Of a stretch of DNA of 64,000 nt, positions 49,816-64,000 are shown piece after piece. The notes under the pieces were generated by a model that saw nothing but the letters and a program-made list of their open reading frames with translations, was not told the origin of the DNA and did no database searches. The stretch lies in the NCBI RefSeq assembly GCF_949628215.1, contig NC_134276.1, positions 8,955,690-9,019,689 of the forward strand, written 5' to 3'. Made by a program: the position numbers and the translations under genes. How positions within the stretch are numbered: the first letter of the stretch is position 1; every line of letters starts with the position of its first letter. Source of the stretch: Phalacrocorax aristotelis (taxonomy: Eukaryota > Chordata > Aves > Suliformes > Phalacrocoracidae).

Positions 49816-52800
49816 TATTTTCAGCTTTTTTTTTCCTGAAACGTTCTGTGTCTCATCTTTTTTCCTAGATCTGTTGTTTATGTTTTTAATGATGAAATAT
49901 CTAGGATTCTTTTTGCTTCATCTTCCCCCTCCTCCCCCCGATCCTTCTCTTTCCTTTAACTGCAATACATTTCTTTCTTCTTCAGCAGTGTATCTGTATT
50001 TTCTGCAGACTGTGTTGGACTGAAGGGAGATCAAGAGCTAGAACTTGCAGATAGAAGGAGATTAGAAAGTTCTAAAAACTTTGGATGCTCTTAGGCCATC
50101 TGCCCTGCGATAGCACATGATTTGTTTTAAATTCCCTTTTGCTCTCAGTTGTTGAGTGTTTGGCCACCTTGAAAAGTATTTCTTGTGGGTGATTGGGAAA
50201 GACAGGATTTATTAGTTGACTGTATTAGAAGTTGAGAATATGAAAGTGTTAGCAAAGCTGGACTCTGTCCCATTTTTAGAGCTCTGGTGGCTTGAGCGCT
50301 GCTGGTTTTGAGAGAGAAGAAAGTGGAGTTAAATTGCCGGAGGGGCTGCAAAGGCTGTTACAGGCCAACAGCTCAGCTGTTTGTATGGGCTGTGGATGAT
50401 GAGAACTGAAGTCCCTGATTAATGCTTACATGGACCAAAGGCTGCGTCTGCAGACTGTACTACTGCTTAAAGTTTCTTTTTAGTGCATAAAAGGTCATAT
50501 AGTGCAAGAAAACTTAAATTGTGGTGAGAGGAAAACAGTAGTGTTAGATTTTTAAATGCAGGCTTTCTTTCTTACTTTCCAGGTATCTTGGAATTCTTGC
50601 AAATTAACTTAGAAGGAGTGGTTATACTCTACCCTGACTCAAATGCTTAATTCTTGATAGGGTTGGAATTTTTCTTGATGAATAAATAAATCTTTAATGT
50701 TAGGTAAGTATTTCAAACCTGGATATTGTTTACTTGCAGGGAGCAAATCTGCTTGAGAAAGTGCCATTATCTAATTGTTACTTTAAACATCAGTGACAAG
50801 CATTTTGGTTTACTTGATAGAGTTTTTATGGTATATTGGTTGTACGGAGGATATTGTTACATTAGGCCTTTTATTCCCTTTGTATCCTCTTCCCTAGAGA
50901 GGTGTGTGTACAGGGTGACATTTTGATTTTATGGTTTTGCCATGTATTTTTTTAAAATGGCTGATATTATCCTATATTATCATCATATATTATACATGTA
51001 TGGGTATAAGTAAATGAGAAGTGAAAGCCATGTGCCTTATATCTGAAATGGAAAAATGGTGTGTTGACTGATAGCTCTTAGTATCTGTGAAAGTTTGTTC
51101 CACAGTCTTACTGATATTTTTTTTTTAAAAGGAAAGGTGGTGCTGTACAGGGAAGGGTTGTCTTGGTTAAGTGTAAGTTCCACTGAAGGGTGGAGTTGTT
51201 AATGACAGTCTTTATCCCAGAGAGTTGTGTAGTCCTTCTAAATCTCCTAAGGCCAGGTCATTGAGTGCCTTGAAAATAAGAGATTTTAAGAGCAACTGAG
51301 TGTGTTTTGGAAAACCAGGGTAGGAAATTGCAGCAGATCTGGTGTGTTCCAAAGCTGCTGTTAGTGAAAGGAGATGCTGGAGTATTCTTTCTTCACCCTG
51401 AGGTAGGTAAGGCTGCATTGCTGTGGTCTGCCAGAAGAAGTCATGAGTAAGTAAAACCTGTGTCCTAATCCACTGGTGGAATCTCCTCTCCCTGGTTCCA
51501 GACATATTTTGGGCAGTCGTCTTCTCGTAAAGGGTAATAGGCAGGAGAAAAACCATGGCTTCAGAAATAAAGTAGAGGGAGAGGCAGCACTGAAGTAGGT
51601 CGTGCTTTTCTCTCCTGTGAAATCATGGCCTTGCAGTGGTGTGTGGATTGCGTTGCTTCCGTTTCCTGGATTATGGCTGAACCTCTGGGTTTGGGGGTGA
51701 GGTGAGGCAGCACTGGCAGTGTGAGACTGAGGGGAGGCAGTGTTTTGTCTGGGTTTCACATAGCAGCAAACCGTGGTGGCATTATCTCACACAGCAGTGC
51801 TCTACTCATGTTGTGGACATGCTGTGCTATCTTACTAAAGTCAAAAATCTACAATGATTTGTGAGTACTGAAGAATTTTATATTGTAAAATTCTTGTCAC
51901 TCCATCTCAAAAAGAAGAATGAAACTAAGAAATTATGGAGAAGGCTGACAAGAGTAATGTGAGGTATGGAGCTGGCTTTGGCTATTCTTGGATACACGGT
52001 AGTCAGTTGTTTGGATCAGTGAGCCAAATCAGAATTGCAGTCCTTCGTTCTTGTAGTGAATAACACTACAAACTAACTGTTACAGCCATCAGCACTAAGG
52101 CCCTGATGCAGACCACTCTGAGGTGCCTAAATAAAGGTGTCCTAGGATTTGTATGCTCCTTTTATAGCTGGAGAGCTGAGACCATAAGGTCAGTGAGATC
52201 TTAATTTCTGCTTGTCTGACTCTACAGGGAGCTTCAGGTAACTTATAGACCTTCTGCTACATCTGTTAGCTTCTTCGTGGAGATTAATAGTTTGCCAGGG
52301 AAGTATCTCCTGGATGTCCTGATGACCTGACTTTCCATCTGCTGTCTGCTACTGACGTCCGCTGCTAAGCCTTGAGCAGTGTGTTTATTGTAAGCATTTG
52401 ACCTTTATAAGAGTGTCCTCCCATCTCATTTGAGTGAAGTGTATCCTGGCAGAACCATGAACTGCTACACTGATGGATTTCATAATCTTTTTGTCTTGCC
52501 AACCTCAACTTTAATGGTACTTTTCTGAAGTGCGTGGATCTGAAAGGGAAAGCAAGGTGGTGTCCAGAGTATTTTTTCCATGTAATCACACTATTGGTGG
52601 CAAAGGAGAGGAGGAGAACCTGCTCCGTAGTCTGCTCTTGCCTGTTCTCAGCTAGACACAATATTTAGCTTAGTTGATGTTTATAAAGCACTTTGAAAAT
52701 GCTGAGCATTTTTTTTTTTTTTTTTAATTTTTGTTGGGCTCCGTTGCCCTCACACATACAGCTTGTTCAGTTACCGGGGACATTGTTTCTGTTGACTGGT

Positions 52801-53682
52801 TTGTGTGTTGTTTTTCCTGGTTCTTTTCTATTTGTCACTTGGGAGCAGAATAGTAAAGAGAAGGGAAAGCAGAAATTCATATTAGCCTAAAACTTGGAGA
52901 AGCTTCAGAAATAAATTTTTTACTTTGATTTGACATTAATTTATAAGATACCAATCTTTTCCTGTTAGACTTCCGGCACTTTGGTCTGAGGAAGCAAGGC
53001 TTCACACCTCAGGTATAAGGTCTGTGGTCTTAAATAAATTATTATTTTGTTCCAAATGTTTATGACCTTTGTGCAGTATGCTAGAAATAGCTGAGGAGGT
53101 AGCAACTAGTGATCCGGTGTTCAGACTACGTTAAGACTTTCCTTCAACAGGAAGATTATCTGGTTTGCGTTATTGCCTAATCCATTATGGTTTAAGCAGT
53201 CTTGACACTTCATTAAGTAATGTGTAAATCTGTTTTCAGAAGTCTGTTCGTGCATGAATTTCTCCCTAATCCTTAGTTCAGGCTTCATTTTGGAAACAGA
53301 TTTTGGCAGAACTTTCCTGTACTTAGTTTTAGCAGAGTCCTCGGCCCATCTCTGAATCTAAAACATCTACTTGCCATTCAGTACAAGCTGACAGTGTTTC
53401 AGAACAGCAGCTTCCTCCCCTGAATTTTTAAATGGAGGAACCGAGACTTTGAGAGGTGTTGCCAGTACTGATTCGACAGGATGTCTTTTGTTGCTTTCTC
53501 GTCATCACCAGCAGAATGAAGTTCACTCGGTTTGGAACTTCTCTAGTTCCAAGCATTGACCGAAAACTCGTGCCAGTTTTGAGACTCCCTGGGAGATCAG
53601 TGCAGATAAAGATGATAATGATATTAAAATTAAAATTAAAAAAAACAACAATAAAATCCATCTTATGGTGCACCCAAAGTAT
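49816..53682 (+). other. TMEM135: TMEM135 intron 1, middle part
   Basis: No exon, RNA gene or clear mobile element is recognised. T-runs such as that at about 52710-52726 are simple sequence. A minus-strand frame of 132 codons (51361-51759) lacks any recognisable domain. Confidence 0.55.
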
Positions 53683-54010
53683 AGTTTCATGGAATTGAAG
53701 GCGCATGTGGGTTGGTGGGACCTTGGGAGGCCACGTAGTCCCAGCCTCCTGCTCAATGCAGGGCCAGTTGGGTGAGGTAGCTTGGGGCCTTCTCCAGCTG
53801 AGTTCTGAGGATCTCCAGTGATGGAGAGTTCACAGTCGCTTTGGTCAGCCTGCTCCAAAACTCAGCCACCCTCAAGTGAAAATTTTTCTTCCTTAAATTT
53901 GATTTGACTTTCTCATATTTCAACTTGTCTGTTGCCTTGTTTAATACCCCTGCGCACCTCTGAGAAGAGCCTGGTTCTCTACACCTTCCCATTAGATAGT
54001 TGCAGAATTT
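53683..54010 (-). mobile_element. Diverged CR1 LINE 3' part in TMEM135 intron 1
   Basis: Minus-oriented, older CR1. The plus strand shows AGTTTCATGGAATTGAAG, then GCATGTGGGTTGGTGGGACC, then AGTCCCAGCCTCCTGCTC. Further right come the reversed 3'UTR/coding blocks with TCTGAGAAGAGCCTGG near 53960. It is clearly more diverged than the copy at 49521. Confidence 0.8.
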
Positions 54011-54665
54011 CTGTGGACAAGAAATACTTTGAGGACCTTCAGTGTTTGAGTCATTAAGTAACCATTCTTTATAAAACATGGGACATATATCAAACTGACC
54101 AAAAAGAACATTTATTTTTCAGATCCAACCTGTTTTCTGCTTTAGGCATTTTTTTAGAGTTGACATACCATTTCTACAAAATTCGTCAGGAGTGCGGTGT
54201 TCTTCCAGCAGATGGTGAAAATTCTTTGGAGGACTTGCAGTTGGTTACTTGGAGTCAAACCTGTAGAAATACGTCATCACTTCATAGACACTGTGTATTT
54301 GGGTTACTTCGGTGATATTCTGACCTTAATTTTGTGACAGTCCAATTGCCTATAATGGACTGAGGAGACAAAACTCAGTGTAAATTTATCAAATCTTAAA
54401 AGCTCTGATATCTGACAACATTTCTGACTATTAGGGTCAATGGTAACAAGGTAACAAAATTCCTCCTAAACTTCCCATTTAGGATTGCTTGATGTATTTC
54501 CTGGTACAAATATTGTAACAGCTGGAACAAGTTCAAAGGAAATCTTTGTATTGTTCATAAACCCAGCAAATTCGAGAGGCTTTGATTCACTACTTAAATG
54601 GGCATGTCTCCTTTTCCTTTTTTATTTTTCTTTACAATGTGCAAAAAAGAGCCTAATTGAATTAA

Positions 54666-56564
<1,899 letters not shown>

Positions 56565-57230
56565 TCAGAAAAGTAATATCTTCCAAATTTACTGGTGTTC
56601 TTTGAAGGATAAATATATATCTGATGATGATCCAATTGGTGCATTATACATGAATTCCCAAATGATTTTGATGAGATTGCTTGCTATGACTCTTCAAAAA
56701 GAAGAATCCTCTGTCTTCTTCCAGGAATGAGTAAATGATTAGCAAGTAGTTAACCAAACAAGGTATAAATAATTAGTTTTCATAATAGGAAGAGGTTGCC
56801 AGTAATGTTCCTGCTGTGTCTTTTGTTCAGGATATACCTAAAGAATCTGGAAAAAGGGGTAAAGAATGGTGTAAGAAATTATTTGAGATTATTCAGGATA
56901 TAGAAATCTAAAACTGACTCTCACCCATTTCAGAAAGATCTGTGGATTAAAATAATGAAACTTGATAGAGAAAAGTGCAAAGTAATGCATTGAGAGGAAG
57001 AAAGCAGCCCTATCCTTACAGAGGGGTGGGCTTTAAACTAGCTGCTATTAATGAGGAAGATGTTAGCAGGCTGTCATAGACAGGTTCTCCGAAAAAGTCA
57101 GTTCAGTACTTGAGTATGGTCAAGGAGCTGACGAAGTGTTATTTGGAGAGAAAATGAGAACAAGCCAGAAAGCTGTATAAATACGTGATGTCGTTACGCG
57201 ATGAGTACTGTTTGCCTTCCCCCCACCCCA
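56565..57230 (+). mobile_element. Ancient CR1-lineage LINE RT-domain relic
   Basis: Highly decayed but collinear with the reverse-transcriptase region of old amniote CR1. In order: GTGTTCTTTGAAGGATAAAT, AATTCCCAAATGATTTTGAT (family: CTTCCAAAAAGCTTTTGA, the catalytic motif A region), ATCTGGAAAAAGGGGTAAAG (just upstream of motif C), AGAAAAGTGCAAAGTAATGC, and CTGTATAAATACGTGATG. No open frame survives. The assignment comes from the ordered blocks; the subfamily is unknown. Confidence 0.65.
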
Positions 57231-61431
<4,201 letters not shown>

Positions 61432-61507
61432 AAAAGGGATGGACCCACAAGTGCTGAGGGAGCTGGCGGATGCTGTCGCTAAGTCACTCTCAGCCATCTT
61501 TGAAAGG

Positions 61508-61681
61508 TCATAGAAACATTAAGGTTGGAAAAGACCTGTAGGGTCATCAAGTCCAACCGTCAGCCCAACACAAACATGTCTCCTAAACCATGCCCTGAAG
61601 TGCCACATCTACATCTTCTAAATACCTCCAGGGATGGGGACTCTACCACCTCTCTGGGCAGCCTGTTCCAATGTCTAACCA
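61508..61681 (-). mobile_element. CR1 LINE 3' end nested in another CR1
   Basis: Minus-oriented CR1 3' terminus (plus strand TCATAGAAACATTAAGGTTG, then GGGTCATCAAGTCCAACCGT, ending in GCAGCCTGTTCCAATGTC). It lies inside the plus-oriented element. Imperfect direct repeats AAGGTCAT (61504-61511) and GAGGACAT (61682-61689) flank it and may be a target-site duplication. Confidence 0.9.
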
Positions 61682-61792
61682 GAGGACATGGAGGGTAGGA
61701 GAGGTGCCTGAGGACTGGAGGGTATCCAGTGTCACTCCAATCTTCAAAAAGAGAACTGCAGGCCAGTCAGCCTCACCTCCATCCCCAGAAAG

Positions 61793-62791
61793 GTGATGGA
61801 GCAGTTCATCCTGGAGGTCATCTCCAGGCATGTAGAGGACAAGAAGGTTATCAGAAATAGTCAACATGGCTTCACCAAGGGGAGATCGTGCTTGACCAAC
61901 CTGATAGCCTTCTATGATGGCGTGACTGGCTGGGTCGATGAAGGGAGAGCAGTGGATGTTGTCTATCTTGACTTCAGTATGGCATTTGACACTGTCTCCC
62001 ATAGTATCCTCACAGGCAAGCTGAGGAAGTGTGGGTTGGATGAGTGGATAGTTAGGAAGACGGAGAACTGGCTCAACAACAGACCTCAGAGGGTCATGAT
62101 CAATGGAGCAGGGTCTGGCTGGAGGCCTGTCACTAGCGGTGCTCCCCAGGGGTCTGTGCTGGGTCCTGTCCTGTTTAACATATTCATCAGTGACCTGGAC
62201 GAAGAGACAGAGTGTAACCTCAGCAAGTTCGCTGATGATACCCAGCTGGGAGGAGTGGCTGATACACCACAAGGCTGTGCTGCCATCCAGCGAGACCTGG
62301 ACAGGCTGGAGAGCTGGGCCGAGGGGAACCTCATGAAATTCAACAAGAGCAAGTGCAAGGTCCTGCACCTGGGGAGGAACAACCCCAGGCACCAGCACAG
62401 GCTGGGGGCTGAACTGCTGGAAAGCGGCTCTGTTGAGAAGGACCTGGGAGTGCTGGGGGACAGCAAGGTGACCCTGAGCCAGCACTGTGCCCTTGTGGCC
62501 AAGAAGGCCAACAGTGTCCTGGGGTGCATTAAAAGCAGTGTGGCCAGCAGGTCGAGAGAGGTTATCCTCCCCCTCTACTCTGCCCTAGTGAGACCACATT
62601 TGGAGTTCTGTGTCCAGTTCTGGGCTCCCCTGGTCAAGAAAGACAGGGAACAGCTCAAGCAAGTCCAGCGGAGAGCTACCAAGATGATCAGGGGACAGGA
62701 GCATCTCCCTTATGAGGAAAGGCTGAGAGACCTGGGTTTGTTCAGCCTGGAGAAGACAAGACTGAGGGGGGATCTCATCAATACTTACTAA
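61793..62791 (+). pseudogene. CR1 reverse transcriptase, partial open frame
   Basis: A 332-codon remnant of CR1 ORF2 (endonuclease/reverse transcriptase polyprotein), the longest retrotransposon frame in the window. RT motifs are in order: [13 protein letters not shown] (25-37), motif A with [11 protein letters not shown] (57-67), motif B with [16 protein letters not shown] (115-130), and motif C FADD (146-149). All three catalytic aspartates are present. The C-terminal '[10 protein letters not shown]...[12 protein letters not shown]' segment follows. It ends at a TAA where the family reads on (..Y-K-YLKGGC), so the stop is a point mutation. The N-terminal endonuclease is absent and the upstream frame is broken by the nested insertion. 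It is not expected to be active. Confidence 0.9.
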
Positions 62792-63075
62792 TATCTAAAG
62801 GGTGGGTGTCAGGACGATGGGACTAGACTTTTTTCAGCGGTGCCCCATGACAGGCCAAGGGACAGTGGGCACAAGTTGGAACACAGGAAGTTCCACCTCA
62901 ATCTGAGAAAAAAACCCCTTTGCTGTGCGGGTGCCAGAGCAGGGGCACAGGCTGCCCAGGGAGGCTGTGGAGTCCCTTCCCTGGAGACACTCACACCCCG
63001 CCTGGATGTGTTCCTGTGCCCCCTGCTCTGGGTGTGCCTGCTCAAGCAGGGGGTTGGACAAGGTGACCTTCCTAG

Positions 63076-64000
63076 TGGATGAGGGTAAGGTTGTGGATGA
63101 TGTCTGCCTGGACTTTAGCAAAGCCTTTGACACTGTCTCCTACATCATTCTCCTAGAGAAGCTGGCAGCTCATGGCTTGGATGGGTGTGCTCTTCGCTGG
63201 GTTAAAAACTGTCTGGGTGGCCCGGCCCAGAGAGTGGTGGTGAATGGAACTAATCCAGTTGGTGGCCGGTCACAAGCGGGGTTTCCCATGGCTCAGTGTT
63301 GGGGCTGGTCCTGTTCAATATCTTTATCAGTGATCTGGACGAGGGGATCGAGTGCTCCCTCAGTAAGTTTGCAGACGACACGAAGTTGGGTGGGAGTGTT
63401 GATCTGCTCGAGGGTAGGAAGGCTCTGCAGAGGCACCTGGACAGGCTGGATGGATGGGCCGAGGCCAATTGTATGAGGTTCAACAAGGCCAAGTGCCGGG
63501 TCCTGCCCTTGGGTCACAACAACCCCAGGCAACGCTACAGCCCTTGGGAGGAGTGGCTGGAAATCTGTCTGGAGGAAAAGGACCTAGGGGTGGTGGTCGA
63601 CAGCCCACTGAACATGAGCCAGCCGTGTGCCCAGGTGGGCAAGAAGGCCAAGAGCATCTGGGCTTGTGTCAGCAATGGTGTGGCCAGCAGGAGCAGGGCA
63701 GGGATGGTGCCCCTGTGCTTGGCACTGGTGAGGCCGCACCTTGAATGTTTTCAAGTGTTCAGTTTTGGGCCCCTCACTACAGGAAAGACAATTGAGTTGC
63801 TGGAGTGTGTCCAGAGAAGGGCAACGGAGCTGGTGAAGGGTCTGGAGAACAAGTCTTATGAGGGGCAGATGAGGGACCTGGGGTTGTTTAGCCTGGAGAA
63901 GAGGAGGCTGAGGGGAGACCGTATCGCTCTCTACAACTACCTGAAAGGAGGTTGTAGCGAGGTGGGTGTTGGTCTCTTCTCCCAAGCCACTAACGATGGC
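63076..64000 (+). mobile_element. Second CR1 LINE, running off the window
   Basis: Starts abruptly in the reverse-transcriptase motif A region (GTGGATGAGGGTAAGG, then 'DVCLDFSKAFDTVSYIILLE') right after the 3'UTR of the preceding element. It continues through motif C (translated in another phase as '[13 protein letters not shown]') to the C-terminal coding region at the window edge ('[14 protein letters not shown]'-type). It has at least one frameshift, since the A and C motifs read in different phases. Its sequence differs clearly from the element on its left, so this is a separate copy, not a tandem duplication. It probably inserted into the 3'UTR of the first. Confidence 0.9.

Larger units (their letters stand above)
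61432..63075 (+). mobile_element. CR1 LINE with RT domain, interrupted by another CR1
   Basis: Plus-oriented CR1 spanning the reverse-transcriptase domain to the 3'UTR. It starts with ACCCACAAGTGCTGAGGGAG, is broken at 61508 by a reverse-oriented CR1 fragment, and resumes at about 61682 (GACATGGAGGGTAGGAGAGG, then TGCCTGAGGACTGGAGG). It then runs through the RT core and 3'UTR (GGGGGTTGGACAAGGTGACC) to a third CR1 at about 63076. It has no endonuclease domain or ORF1, so it is 5'-truncated. Confidence 0.92.

Noticed and set aside
62086-62529. Long minus-strand frames over the CR1 elements (also 61643-62485 and 63584-63985)
   Set aside because: These are antisense shadows of the CR1 reverse-transcriptase frame. 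Only the plus-strand reading has RT motifs.

Overview
The window looks like bird nuclear DNA. The evidence is the many CR1 LINE fragments, several ending in the avian CR1 tail ATTCTATGATTCT, and two vertebrate genes in the order and divergent orientation they have in other amniotes: FZD4 on the minus strand and TMEM135 on the plus strand. The species cannot be named from the sequence alone. There is no viral, bacterial or plasmid content.

Layout. 1-15.9 kb is gene-poor sequence downstream of FZD4, with scattered CR1 fragments and no supported exon. About 15.97-22.4 kb is FZD4: a candidate 3'UTR (end inferred from an AATAAA), coding exon 2 (19208-20536), one intron of 1117 bp, coding exon 1 (21654-21917), and a GC-rich leader and promoter holding about 15 perfect GGGGCC units on the FZD4 sense strand. 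A CR1 3' end (22374-22823) abuts this promoter. 22.8-40.6 kb is the intergenic spacer with one large CR1 and at least one very old CR1-lineage fragment. About 40.86-41.64 kb is a CpG-island promoter, followed by the first three coding exons of TMEM135 (41442-41582, 54708-54835, 60566-60658); the gene continues beyond the window. TMEM135 intron 1 begins with a G-rich degenerate minisatellite, and the introns hold more CR1 copies. The last 2.5 kb, in TMEM135 intron 3, is a nest of CR1 elements with a long, partly intact reverse-transcriptase frame.

Function. FZD4 is a plasma-membrane Wnt/Norrin receptor. TMEM135 is a multi-pass protein linked to peroxisomes and mitochondrial dynamics. They are neighbours by ancient linkage; nothing here suggests they act together. 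Their start codons are 19.5 kb apart, each with its own GC-rich promoter.

The most unusual element is the (GGGGCC)n tract 19 nt upstream of the FZD4 start codon. It is the same hexanucleotide, read in the same sense, as the human C9orf72 repeat, and it lies in the leader of an unrelated developmental receptor gene. All family assignments come from reading the sequence and recognising the families; no alignment or database search was run.
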